The notes beneath the pieces were generated by a model. That model was not told where the DNA came from. It saw only the letters and a list, made by a program, of their open reading frames with translations, and did not search any database. Below, one piece after another: positions 43,502-52,034 of a DNA stretch of 64,000 nt. Numbering within the stretch: the first letter of the stretch is position 1; each line of letters starts with the position of its first letter. Position numbers and translations under genes: made by a program. Origin of the DNA: Caulobacter sp031457805 (lineage in GTDB: Bacteria; Pseudomonadota; Alphaproteobacteria; Caulobacterales; Caulobacteraceae); contig NZ_JAVDXI010000008.1 of NCBI RefSeq assembly GCF_031457805.1, positions 119,923-183,922 on the forward strand, written 5' to 3'.

Positions 43502-43749
43502 GGGAGCGCCGCCCGCTGCTTGGGGGGATACGTGGCGGCGCTCCCGCTTCTCGCGCAGGGCACATGAGCGCGAGAAGAGCGCGGTGCGGTCTCCGCAAAC
43601 ACCGCCACCGGGGGAAAGAGTGGGGCGGGAGCGTATCGCGTCTCGTTTCGTGTATAGGTAGTATATCAGTGTTCCTCGTCGCGGGGAAACTGAAACTCCA
43701 GCTTCCTGGGGCGCATACGGTGGGTAAGGGCGCAAGGGGGCGCTTGCGC
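43502..43749 (+). other. Highly structured intergenic region (candidate RNA element)
   Basis: Four successive perfect inverted repeats: GGGAGCGCCGCC / GGCGGCGCTCCC (43502-43545), CTTCTCGCGC / GCGCGAGAAG (43547-43577), GCGGTG / CACCGC (43582-43612 approximately) and GCGCAAG / CTTGCGC (43730-43749). No protein-coding frame is credible. The first two may serve as terminator for the carbonic anhydrase gene. The whole could be a small RNA or the GMC gene's leader. Confidence 0.45.
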
Positions 43750-43814
43750 GCGGCTCAAACCCAGACCAATCTCTGCCTTAACAATGATAACCTTCGAGGG
43801 AGGGCGTCGGGGCC

Positions 43815-45482
43815 ATGGCCAGCGAGCGCTTTGATTACATCGTCATCGGGGCCGGCTCGGCCGGCTGTGTCCTGGCCGCGCGGCTGACCGAGGATCCTAA
43901 CATCAAGGTCCTGCTGCTGGAGGCCGGCGGCAAGAACAAGTCCATCCTGGTGAAGATGCCCGCCGGCGTCGGCCAGCTGATCAAGGACAAGGGCGAGCAG
44001 AACTGGGGCTTCTGGACAGAAGCCGAGCCTCACCTCGACAATCGCAAGCTCTGGTGGCCGCGCGGCAAGGGCCTGGGCGGCAGCTCGGCTATCAACGGCA
44101 TGATCTATATCCGCGGCCATGCGCGCGACTATGACCAGTGGCGGCAAATGGGCCTGACCGGCTGGTCGTATTCGGAGGTTCTGCCCTACTTCAAACGCTC
44201 GGAGACCCACCACGCCGGCGGCGACGCCTATCACGGCGGTTCGGGGCCCCTGCATGTGTCGAAGGGTGAGTCCGACAGCCCGTTCTACACCACCCTGGTC
44301 GAGGCCGGCCGCCAGGCGGGGCACAAGACCACCAAGGACTTCAACGGTTACCAGCAGGAGGGCTTCGGGCCCTACGACCTGACCATCCGTGATGGTCAGC
44401 GCTGGAGCGCGGCGATGGCCTATCTCAACCAGGCCCTGTCGCGCCCGAACCTGACCTGCGTGACCGAGGCCCGCACGACGCGGATCCTCCTGGAAAAGCG
44501 CCGCGCCGTCGGTGTCGAGTACGTGGTGGGCAAGTCGCGTGAAAAGCATGTCGCCTACGCCGATGCCGAAGTGCTGCTCAGCGCCGGCGCGGTGCAGTCG
44601 CCGCAGATCCTGCAGTTGTCAGGCATCGGCGCGCCGGACGACCTGACGCCGCAAGGGATCGCGGTGGCGCACGAGTCCAAGGGCGTCGGCGCCAATCTGC
44701 AGGACCACCTGGATGTCTGTGTTTCCTGGACCGCCAAGAACCTGAAGACCGCCTATTCGGCCAACAAGGGGCTGAACAAGCTGGGCGTTGGCATGAACTA
44801 CATGTTCTTCGGCAAGGGCCTGGGCCGGCAACAGTTTCTTGAAAGCGGCGCGTTCCTGAAGTCGCGCCCGGACCTCGACCGCCCCGACCTCCAGATCCAC
44901 GGCGTGCTGGCGATCATGCAGGACCACGGCAAGGTCGTGGTCGAGAAGGACGGCTTTACGCTCCACGTCTGCCAGCTTCGCCCGGAGAGCCGGGGCAAGG
45001 TGGGTCTGCGTTCGGCCGATCCGTTCGATGATCCGACCATCCTGGGCAACTATCTGGCCACTGAGGAGGATCGCCGCGCCATTCGCGAGGGCGTCCGTAT
45101 CGCCCGCGAAACCGTCGCCCAGGCCGCTTTCGATCCCTACCGCGACGCCGAATATGCGCCGGGCGCCGACGTCAAGTCGGACGCCGACCTCGACGCTTGG
45201 ATCCGCGCCAAGGCCGAGACGATCTACCATCCCGTCGGCACTTGCCGAATGGGTGTGGCGGGCGACCCGATGGCCGTGGTCGACGACCAACTCCGGGTCC
45301 AGGGCGTGCAGGGGCTGCGCGTGATCGACGCCTCGGTCATGCCGACCTTGATCGGCGGCAACACCAACGCCCCGACGATCATGATCGCCGAACGCGCCGC
45401 CGACCTTATCCGGGGCAAGGCGCCGGCCGCACCGCTGGACGTTCCTGTCTATGAGGACGGCCGCGCGGTGGCGGCGGAGTAG
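43815..45482 (+). CDS. GMC-family FAD oxidoreductase (choline-dehydrogenase-like)
   Basis: 555 residues. The FAD motif 'YIVIGAGSAGCVLAARL' (about 8-24), GMC signature 1 'WPRGKGLGGSSAINGMIYIRGHARDYDQW', and the C-terminal active-site region with His in 'IYHPVGTCRMG' and Asn in 'GGNTNAPTIMIAERAADLI' are intact. The family oxidises alcohols such as choline, glucose or fatty alcohols; no neighbouring betaine genes support choline. No signal peptide, so cytoplasmic. ATG 43815 follows GAGGGAGGG. Confidence 0.92.
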   Translation: MASERFDYIVIGAGSAGCVLAARLTEDPNIKVLLLEAGGKNKSILVKMPAGVGQLIKDKGEQNWGFWTEAEPHLDNRKLWWPRGKGLGGSSAINGMIYIRGHARDYDQWRQMGLTGWSYSEVLPYFKRSETHHAGGDAYHGGSGPLHVSKGESDSPFYTTLVEAGRQAGHKTTKDFNGYQQEGFGPYDLTIRDGQRWSAAMAYLNQALSRPNLTCVTEARTTRILLEKRRAVGVEYVVGKSREKHVAYADAEVLLSAGAVQSPQILQLSGIGAPDDLTPQGIAVAHESKGVGANLQDHLDVCVSWTAKNLKTAYSANKGLNKLGVGMNYMFFGKGLGRQQFLESGAFLKSRPDLDRPDLQIHGVLAIMQDHGKVVVEKDGFTLHVCQLRPESRGKVGLRSADPFDDPTILGNYLATEEDRRAIREGVRIARETVAQAAFDPYRDAEYAPGADVKSDADLDAWIRAKAETIYHPVGTCRMGVAGDPMAVVDDQLRVQGVQGLRVIDASVMPTLIGGNTNAPTIMIAERAADLIRGKAPAAPLDVPVYEDGRAVAAE

Positions 45483-45494
45483 GAAGACGCCCAG

Positions 45495-45528
45495 GCGCTC
45501 GCCCCGGTTAGATCAATCGGGCGAGCGC
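45495..45528. terminator. Terminator between convergent GMC and PAS genes
   Basis: A perfect 10-bp stem GCGCTCGCCC / GGGCGAGCGC with a 14-base loop lies between the two stops (45482 and 45537). No U-tract. Confidence 0.55.
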
Positions 45529-45536
45529 TGCGGACG

Positions 45537-46082
45537 CTAAGCGATCCTTCGTCCGTCCAGAGTGGCCAGGCGAAGGCGCGGCATGTCCTGATTGCCGTCG
45601 CCCAACGGCTTGATCTCGCGCAGGCCCAGCTCATAGGCCGGACGGCCCATCAGGCGCGCCATCATGGCGATTGGCTGGTAGAGGCCCAGGAACCGGTCTG
45701 TTTCCCCGCTGGCGCCCTGTAGTGGAGCGAACAGCACCTCCATCCCGACCGAGGGCACGCCGTGGGCGCGGATGTCGGCGGTGACGACCACCGGCGTGCG
45801 CCGCTTGCGGGCGACATCCAGGGCGCTCTTCAGTTCAAGGCGATGGGCCAGGGCCCACAGCGACAGGGCGTCATGGCCGCGAAGATCGCGCGCGTGCAGG
45901 TCCGAGACGAAGCCGCCGGCCAACCGGAAGGGCAGCTTGCCGCCTTCGCGGCCCAGCACGAACACCTGGGGCAGAAGCTCCAGGAATTCACCAGGATCGA
46001 TGTCAGCGCGGCGGGGCAGGGCGGCCTCGCCCTTCTTGGCGCGCCAATAGTCTATCAACCGTTCCGTGCTTGGATGGAACAT
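45537..46082 (-). CDS. Single-domain PAS protein (PF07310-like)
   Basis: 181 residues, soluble. It begins 'HPSTERLIDYWRAKKGEAALPRRADIDPGEFLELLPQVFVL', then 'FRLAGGFVSDLHARDLRGHDALSLW', the style of the stand-alone PAS family (PF07310) found in many copies in alphaproteobacteria; a Caulobacter relative, MopJ, tunes the CtrA cell-cycle circuit. Whether this protein has any such role is not shown. ATG 46082 has AGGGGAC upstream. It is divergent from the exported Cys/Pro-rich protein gene. Confidence 0.85.
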   Translation of the reverse strand: MFHPSTERLIDYWRAKKGEAALPRRADIDPGEFLELLPQVFVLGREGGKLPFRLAGGFVSDLHARDLRGHDALSLWALAHRLELKSALDVARKRRTPVVVTADIRAHGVPSVGMEVLFAPLQGASGETDRFLGLYQPIAMMARLMGRPAYELGLREIKPLGDGNQDMPRLRLATLDGRRIA

Positions 46083-46200
46083 CGTCGTCCCCTGGCGGGT
46101 CCTTGCGCGGCTGTTTTTGACCGCACAGGGCTTGCTGGGAGAACCGGGCCAAGCGCTCAACCGTCCCATTCTGGAGCAAATCCGGGCAAGACGGTCGTCT

Positions 46201-46216
46201 CGGCCCGTTTCTTGCT
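46201..46216 (+). promoter_or_regulatory. Sigma-54-type promoter candidate
   Basis: CGGCCCG-TTTC-TTGCT has GG and GC exactly 10 bases apart (46202-46203 and 46214-46215) and matches 10 of 12 fixed positions of the RpoN consensus TGGCACG-N4-TTGCW. The -12 GC lies about 43 bases before the next ATG. Confidence 0.5.
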
Positions 46217-46257
46217 TAACCACAAGCGGTACGACCCGAGGTGAAGGGAAACGCCGG

Positions 46258-47187
46258 ATGAAGGCGCCGAAACTGAACATGCGCGTATGGATGATCGCGC
46301 TTGGGGCGATGCTCGGCGGGCTGCTTGTGGGGGGCGCGGCCTATGCCGCTGGCTGCACCAACGCCTGCCCGCCGCCGCCGCCGGTGTGCTGCAAGCCGCC
46401 GCCGCCGCCGCCCAAGCCCCCCGCGCCGCCGACCGGCTGCTGTGGCGGTGGTCACAACGTCAACATTCCCGGCGTCAACGTGAACATCGGCTCGACCGTG
46501 ATCGTCAACGCGACGACGAACGCCACGGCGATCGCAAACTCTGGCGCGACGTCCGGCGCGTCGGCCGGAGCCGGCTCGACCGCTGGCGGCGTGGTCAACT
46601 ACTACGGCGGCGGTGGCCACGGCGGATACTACTCTGGCCCAATGGCCACGGGATATATCCAAGGCCTGAACGTCGAGGGCGCCGAGGTCCGTCGTCGCCA
46701 AGCCTATGAGGCGACGCGCACGCGCACCCGCCGCGTCATTGTCCGCGCTGTTTGCCTGGACGACCGCGACGTGCCGCATCCGGCTTCGCAGGTGACGCCA
46801 GACCGCGAGATCGACGACGCCTATGACGGCGAACTGTACCGCTGCATCGCCGGCGCGCGTCTGCAGTACGTGATCGCCGAGTACGCCGGCCATATCGATA
46901 TCTCGACTGGCGCGCCGGGTCAGACCTATATCTGCCGCAAGGGCGAGGCGCTCTACTACGCGCGCGGCGCGGCCGCTGGTCAGGCGATTGTGTCGTGCCG
47001 GCCGCAGCTTCCCGCTCGCGACTGCAATGAGCGCTCGTTGCTGCGCCGCTTCGGCGCCGGCGTGAAGATCCTGAGCATGCTGACGACCGAGACCTACACC
47101 GCCTATCGCGAGGAAACGGTGCAGGAGCGCCAGACGCTCTCCACCAGCTTTAGCCTGGATGGCGGCGTCGGCGGCGTTGTCTACTAG
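46258..47187 (+). CDS. Exported Cys/Pro-rich protein with an Asn/Val-rich segment
   Basis: 309 residues. A hydrophobic N-terminal segment (9-30) could be a signal peptide or anchor. Next comes a Cys/Pro stretch (33-62) with six cysteines (33, 37, 44, 45, 61, 62) around proline runs, an Asn/Val/Ala/Ser-rich stretch (66-108, with 'NVNIPGVNVNIGSTVIVN'), a Gly/Tyr segment (110-127), and a C-terminal domain (about 135-309) with at least five more Cys. The N/V/T segment is similar in style to HfaA/HfaD encoded 12-15 kb downstream. I recognise no family. A surface or envelope location is inferred. ATG 46258; terminator follows. Confidence 0.8.
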   Translation: MKAPKLNMRVWMIALGAMLGGLLVGGAAYAAGCTNACPPPPPVCCKPPPPPPKPPAPPTGCCGGGHNVNIPGVNVNIGSTVIVNATTNATAIANSGATSGASAGAGSTAGGVVNYYGGGGHGGYYSGPMATGYIQGLNVEGAEVRRRQAYEATRTRTRRVIVRAVCLDDRDVPHPASQVTPDREIDDAYDGELYRCIAGARLQYVIAEYAGHIDISTGAPGQTYICRKGEALYYARGAAAGQAIVSCRPQLPARDCNERSLLRRFGAGVKILSMLTTETYTAYREETVQERQTLSTSFSLDGGVGGVVY

Positions 47188-47210
47188 GCGCTAGGCCGCT
47201 CTCCAAATCG

Positions 47211-47241
47211 AAAGGCCCCGGTCTTCACCGGGGCCTTTTTT
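47211..47241 (+). terminator. Rho-independent terminator of the Cys/Pro-rich protein gene
   Basis: A perfect 11-bp stem AAAGGCCCCGG / CCGGGGCCTTT with a 6-base loop is followed by a run of T's (47236-47241). It also lies against the end of the convergent M16 gene (47249). Confidence 0.88.
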
Positions 47242-47248
47242 GTGCGCT

Positions 47249-50179
47249 CTACTTGGCCGCCGCAGCGGCTTCCGGCTTGACCAACAACACCCAGGACTTG
47301 TCGTCGGCGAGGTAGGTCTGCGCCGCCTTCTGCACGTCGGCCGGCGTCACGCGGGAGAGGCCCGCGATCACCGACCGTGTCGCGTCCAGCAAGCGTGGAT
47401 CCGTCTGAGCCCCCGACAGCGCGCCAACCCAGTACTCGTTGGTCACGCGCGCCTTCTCGATCGCGTCGATCCTGGGCTTCTTGGCGCGTTCGAGTTCATC
47501 GGCGCTCACCGGCTTGTCACGCAGGTCGGCCGCGATCTTGCGGATCGAGGCGACAACGCCATCCAGCTTCTCCGGAGGAACCTCCAGGCTGACGGCCAGA
47601 TAGCCCCAGTCCTCGAAGACCACGCTGGCGGTCGCCGAGGCGTTGGGCGAATAGGTCGCCCCCTGCTTTTCGCGCAGCTCGTCGGTCAGGCGCAGCTGCA
47701 TGACCTGGCCCAGCACCGAGACGTCCCGCGACCGCTGCAGGTTGGAGAACAGGTCATCGGTCCGCCAAGTCATGAACAGGGCCGCCTGGTCGGGACGTCC
47801 CTTGTGCGTGCGAACGACCGGCTGTGCGGACGGCGCCGGGAAGGGGGCCCTCTCGGCGCCGGGCAGTGGCGGGTCACCGGGACGCGCGGGCAGGGCGCCG
47901 AAGGTGTCGGCGACCGCAGCGATCGCCTTGTCCACCGTGGTGTCGCCGACGATGACGATCTCCAGGTCGCCCTTGGCCAGCGGATTGGCCACGGCCGCCT
48001 TCAGGTCGTCCAGCGAGGCCGACGCGATCTGCTCGCGCGATGGGAACGTCCAGCGCTGGTCGCCCCCATGCATCAGGCCGCCCAGATCGCGACCGAGCAC
48101 GCCGCCGGTCGTGCTCTGCAACTGGTCATGCAGCGTGCCGTAGCTGGTCTTGATGCGATTGAACGCTTCCGGTCGCCAACCCGGCTCGCTCGCAAACGCC
48201 GCCAGCACCTGCAGCTCCGTCGACAAGTCCTCCGGCCGGGTGCGGCCGTTCAGGGTGAAGGCGTCATCCTCGACGCCCAGCTGGGCGTTCCAGATCTTGC
48301 CCGTGAGCACGCGCTCCATGTCCTGAGCGGTGATCTGCTTGAGACCGCCCTCGATGAAGGCCGACCCGGACCAGAGCGGGCTCTGCTTGTCCGACGGCAT
48401 GTCGAGCAGACCGTGGCCGGCGCGCACCTTCACCACGACCTGATCGTTCCGGAACTTGGTCGGCTTGACCGTCAGCCGCACGCCGTTCTCGAAGCGCACG
48501 AAGACGGCGTCGAGATCCGAGACATCCTTCTGCTCGGCGACCTTGCCGGTCGGACCGAAGCTGGAATAGGGCCACACGGTTACGCCCGGCGCTGCGGGCG
48601 GGGTCACCGGCTGGGCCTTGAGGTCCTCGTAAGCCTTCAGAATCGCCGGCTCGCCCCCCTCGACGGCGGTCGGCGCAGCCAGGATCAGCAGCGGGCCCGA
48701 ACCGACGAAGGCGCTCTTGAGCAACGCGTTGACGCGTTCGGCCTTCAGGTCCTTCACCATGATGTCGAAGGCGGCGAGGTTCTGGCTGGGCGAGGTGATC
48801 ACCTCACCATCCCCCAGCGTGCCGACCAACTGGTTGGCCAGGGCGGGCGTGCGTTGGGTGGCCTCGCCCGCCGCTGCCGCGACCAGAGCGGCGCGGGTGG
48901 AGGCGATTTCGCGGTCCAGCTCATCCTGACGCACGCCAAACTGGACGGCCCGGCGTTGCTCGGCGTCGAGCGCGGTCAGGGCTTCACGCCAACGGCCGGG
49001 CTGGGCCGTGGCGCCGAAGGTGGTGACGCGGACCGTGCCGTACTGGTCACCCTTGAAGGCGCCGCCGGCGATGAACGGCGGTTCGGCGGAGCGCCCGAGA
49101 GCCTGCATGCGCCGGTTCAGAACGGCGAAGGCCAGATTCTCCAGAACCTCGCGTTCGTCGACCGCCTTGGTTTCGAGCAGGCCGTCCGGCTTGCGGGTCC
49201 AGGTCATCTGCACCGACCAGGGCGCGCCAGCCTCGACGATCATCTTGGCTGTCGGGCCGCGCTTGGCCACCGGCCCCACGTCAGGGTCCTTGCCATTCGG
49301 GCCCTTGCCGACCCAATCGCCGAACTTGCTCTTGATCTTGGCTTCCATCGCGTCGACGTCGAAGTCGCCCACCGCGACCAGCACAGCGCGCTCCGGACGA
49401 TAGTAGGCCTCGTAGAAGTCGCGAATTCGCTGGGCGGGGGCGGTCTTGAGGACCTCGGTCTTGCCGATCGGAATGCGCTTGGGCGTCAGCTGGCCTTCCA
49501 TCTGGGCGGTCAGCGTCTTGATGGCCACGCGATAGCCGGGCGTATCGCGGGTGCGCTCCTCGGACAACACGACCCCGCGCTCACGATCGACGGCTTCCGG
49601 GGCGATCGTCAGCTCACCGGCGGCTTCGCGCAGCAGCATCAGCGAGGTGTCGACCGTGCCGTCATCGGTTTTGGGCAGGTCGAGCTGGTAGATCGTTTCG
49701 TCAAAGCCGGTCGAGGCGTTGGTGTCGGCGCCGAACGCCAGACCGTGGCGCTCCAGGATCTTGATCATCTCGCCTTCCGGCACGTTCTTCGAGCCGTTGA
49801 AGGCCATGTGCTCCAGGAAGTGAGCGAGGCCCTGCTGGTCATCGGCCTCCATCAGCGAGCCGGCGTCGAACCAGAGGCGCAGTGCGGCCTGGCTGGGCGG
49901 CGTGGCGTTCTTGCGCAGGGCGTAGCGCATGCCGTTGGGCAGCACCCCGAAGCGCCAGGCCGGATCGGGCGCGACATCCGAGAGCTCCTGGGCCCATTGG
50001 CCGGGCTTCAGATCGCTCACCTTGGGTCCCGCAAGCGTCGGCGCTTCCGGCGTCCGCGGCGCGGACGCTTCGCCCGTATCCTTCTTCAGCAGCGGGATGG
50101 AAGGTTTGGGCAGTTGGGAGCAGGCGGCGACCGAGAGGCCGGCAGCGGCGACAATCGCCAGGCGCGAAGCGCTGATCAT
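47249..50179 (-). CDS. M16-family zinc peptidase, periplasmic lipoprotein
   Basis: 976 residues: two tandem M16 modules, typical length for pitrilysin-like bacterial proteins. Signal 'MISASRLAIVAAAGLSVAAC' ends in a lipobox (Cys20). The inverted zinc motif is H120-F-L-E123-H124 in 'GLAHFLEHMAFNG', with the third ligand in the conserved Glu-rich segment about 75 residues on ('VLSEERTRDTPGYR'). The second module lacks the motif, as usual. It likely degrades peptides or signal peptides in the periplasm. Start ATG 50179 is supported by the signal peptide; the frame is open to 50230. Confidence 0.93.
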   Translation of the reverse strand: MISASRLAIVAAAGLSVAACSQLPKPSIPLLKKDTGEASAPRTPEAPTLAGPKVSDLKPGQWAQELSDVAPDPAWRFGVLPNGMRYALRKNATPPSQAALRLWFDAGSLMEADDQQGLAHFLEHMAFNGSKNVPEGEMIKILERHGLAFGADTNASTGFDETIYQLDLPKTDDGTVDTSLMLLREAAGELTIAPEAVDRERGVVLSEERTRDTPGYRVAIKTLTAQMEGQLTPKRIPIGKTEVLKTAPAQRIRDFYEAYYRPERAVLVAVGDFDVDAMEAKIKSKFGDWVGKGPNGKDPDVGPVAKRGPTAKMIVEAGAPWSVQMTWTRKPDGLLETKAVDEREVLENLAFAVLNRRMQALGRSAEPPFIAGGAFKGDQYGTVRVTTFGATAQPGRWREALTALDAEQRRAVQFGVRQDELDREIASTRAALVAAAAGEATQRTPALANQLVGTLGDGEVITSPSQNLAAFDIMVKDLKAERVNALLKSAFVGSGPLLILAAPTAVEGGEPAILKAYEDLKAQPVTPPAAPGVTVWPYSSFGPTGKVAEQKDVSDLDAVFVRFENGVRLTVKPTKFRNDQVVVKVRAGHGLLDMPSDKQSPLWSGSAFIEGGLKQITAQDMERVLTGKIWNAQLGVEDDAFTLNGRTRPEDLSTELQVLAAFASEPGWRPEAFNRIKTSYGTLHDQLQSTTGGVLGRDLGGLMHGGDQRWTFPSREQIASASLDDLKAAVANPLAKGDLEIVIVGDTTVDKAIAAVADTFGALPARPGDPPLPGAERAPFPAPSAQPVVRTHKGRPDQAALFMTWRTDDLFSNLQRSRDVSVLGQVMQLRLTDELREKQGATYSPNASATASVVFEDWGYLAVSLEVPPEKLDGVVASIRKIAADLRDKPVSADELERAKKPRIDAIEKARVTNEYWVGALSGAQTDPRLLDATRSVIAGLSRVTPADVQKAAQTYLADDKSWVLLVKPEAAAAAK

Positions 50180-50275
50180 CGAGAATCCAAGGCAGGAGAG
50201 AACAAGGCGCGCACCTTGGCCGTCCCGCATGGCGCACGCAAGGCGCGAGGTAGGCGGCTTTGCGCCCGGCCGATC

Positions 50276-51364
50276 TTAAGCGGCGGCGACGTCGCCGGTC
50301 TGACGACGCAGGCGCCAGAACCGGATCGTACGCAGGGCCGAGTCTCGCGGCAGGTTGGCGTAGAGCTCGCCGTAAGCCTTGGCGCGCATCATGACGTCCT
50401 CGGTCTGGTCTAGGATCAGCAGCGCAAAGGTCAGGAATAGCGATCGATCGAAGTCGGCCGCCTTGCAGATCACCGCAAGGGCGTCCATCTCCCGCCGCTC
50501 GAGGATCTTGCGCGCGGTGTGGAAATCCACCTGAGCCATGTCCGCCAGCGCGACAAGGAACAGTGTCGTCTTCTTGCCGCGGAGCATGTTGGCCAGGATC
50601 TGCGGCGAGATCTGCGCCTTGGCGCGGAGCGTCCGGAATTCGCGCTCAGCTTCGGCGTGGTCTGGCGGCAGCGCACCGTCTTGCTCGGCGACCCGTTTGC
50701 GGCCGGCGGCCAGCGCGGCCTCCAGAGTCGCTGGATCCATGCCGGCGTTCTTTTCCATGATTCGATCCCGAAGCCGGGCCTCGACCATGAAGTACATCTC
50801 GTTCAGCAGATCGACGGGCAGGCTTTGCCGGTCGATCACGGCTTCGTGGAGGGCGGGGTTGGCCGCTGCGCGATCCACGACGGTCTCGTGCGCTTCGCGG
50901 GACAGCACCGCGCCTTCGTTACGGAGCAGGACGCCCAGCGTCTGGTCGTCGCCGCGTGCGACGATCGCGTCGGAGACGACGCTTGAGACGCTGCTGCGCT
51001 GCGAGATCGCCCGCAGGTGATCCTGGCCCTGGGTGCGGGCGACGTGCAGCAGGTCATCGTCGGTGAGGACTCTGGAGCTGCGCAGGATCGGCGCGGCCAC
51101 GGTGATGGAGTCCGCCGCCAGCGTGCGGGAAAGCCCAGCCGGCGGCGTCGCCGTTTCACTGAGGCGCTGCGCCAGCTCGGCCTTGACGGCTTCTTCCATG
51201 TCGCCGGCCAGCTGGCTGAGCACGTCGTCGAAGAGGCCCATTTCGACGCTATTGTGGCCGTCCCCCTGGAAAAACAGGTCGGTTACGCCGCGTAGCAGTT
51301 CGCGGCGCTTGGCGCTGGAGGGCTCGTTGGCCAGAGCGATGAGGTCGTGGATACGCGATTGCAT
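50276..51364 (-). CDS. DUF2336-domain protein
   Basis: 362 residues, soluble and largely alpha-helical with HEAT-like or repeated helices such as 'FFQGDGHNSVEMGLFDDVLSQLAGDMEEAVKAELAQRLSE', 'ILRSSRVLTDDDLLHVARTQGQDHLRAISQRSSVSSVVSDAIVARGDDQTLGVLLRNEGAVLS'. The family is widespread in alphaproteobacteria and has no known function. It is translationally linked to the preceding gene, whose stop shares one base with its ATG (TAATG at about 51366-51362). Confidence 0.87.
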   Translation of the reverse strand: MQSRIHDLIALANEPSSAKRRELLRGVTDLFFQGDGHNSVEMGLFDDVLSQLAGDMEEAVKAELAQRLSETATPPAGLSRTLAADSITVAAPILRSSRVLTDDDLLHVARTQGQDHLRAISQRSSVSSVVSDAIVARGDDQTLGVLLRNEGAVLSREAHETVVDRAAANPALHEAVIDRQSLPVDLLNEMYFMVEARLRDRIMEKNAGMDPATLEAALAAGRKRVAEQDGALPPDHAEAEREFRTLRAKAQISPQILANMLRGKKTTLFLVALADMAQVDFHTARKILERREMDALAVICKAADFDRSLFLTFALLILDQTEDVMMRAKAYGELYANLPRDSALRTIRFWRLRRQTGDVAAA

Positions 51365-51969
51365 TAAAGACCGCCGTCGTTTTCGGCGCGCCCGGACCAC
51401 TCGCCGCCGTCTTGAAGGCTGGGTTTGGCTTCGTCCGTCTCCGCAGCGGGCGGCGGCGCGATCAGAACCATGCGCGAGGGGCCCGCGGCGGGAATGGGAT
51501 CAGGCGTCATGCCGAACTGGCGTCCGACCGAGTAGGTTCGAGCGCCCACCTGGCCGGGCTGAAGCTGGGTCACGGCGCTGGGGGGCTGCGCCGGCGCGCC
51601 GCCGGCCAGGGCAGGCGGCGGCGCATCATAGAGGCTCTGCGGCAATGGCGCCGAGGGAGCGGGAGCCTGGGGCGTGAAGGCCGCCGGGACGGGCGCCGAG
51701 GGTTGCCGGATCTGGGCTTGAACCTGCGACGGCTCACGCGCCCACCAGGGACGCTGCTCCGCGGTTTCGCCGGGCGCCGCCACAGAGTCGCGCTTGCCCG
51801 CCCAGCCGAGGGTTCGCGCGCCATAGGCTGCGCCGTTATAAAGGGCGGGGCGGCCGTCCAGCGCGGCAGGCGCGCGCGCCGGGGCGGGGCCGTATCGCGT
51901 CTCGCGCGCACCCTCGGCCTGCGCGGCGGACGCGCTGGCCAGGGCGACGATGAGAGCAGCGAGACGCAT
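51364..51969 (-). CDS. Exported Pro/Ala-rich protein, unknown function
   Basis: 201 residues with signal peptide 'MRLAALIVALASASAAQAEG'. The mature part is low-complexity, rich in Pro, Ala and Gln ('PSAPVPAAFTPQAPAPSAPLPQ', 'PPPALAGGAPAQPPS'), with no folded domain that I recognise. It probably lies in the periplasm or spans the cell wall region. It is the first gene of a two-gene unit with the DUF2336 protein, and a CtrA-like box lies 51-65 bases upstream of its start. Confidence 0.7.
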   Translation of the reverse strand: MRLAALIVALASASAAQAEGARETRYGPAPARAPAALDGRPALYNGAAYGARTLGWAGKRDSVAAPGETAEQRPWWAREPSQVQAQIRQPSAPVPAAFTPQAPAPSAPLPQSLYDAPPPALAGGAPAQPPSAVTQLQPGQVGARTYSVGRQFGMTPDPIPAAGPSRMVLIAPPPAAETDEAKPSLQDGGEWSGRAENDGGL

Positions 51970-52019
51970 GACGCGATCCAGGCGAAGTCTTTTCAGACGC
52001 CTATTCTGCGGTGCGCGCT

Positions 52020-52034
52020 TTAATCTTGGCCTAA
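52020..52034 (-). promoter_or_regulatory. CtrA-box candidate upstream of the DUF2336 unit
   Basis: On the minus strand TTAG-N7-TTAA, 7 of 8 matches to the CtrA box TTAA-N7-TTAA. It overlaps the permease stop (52031) and lies 51-65 bases before the ATG of the exported protein gene (51969). Confidence 0.4.
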
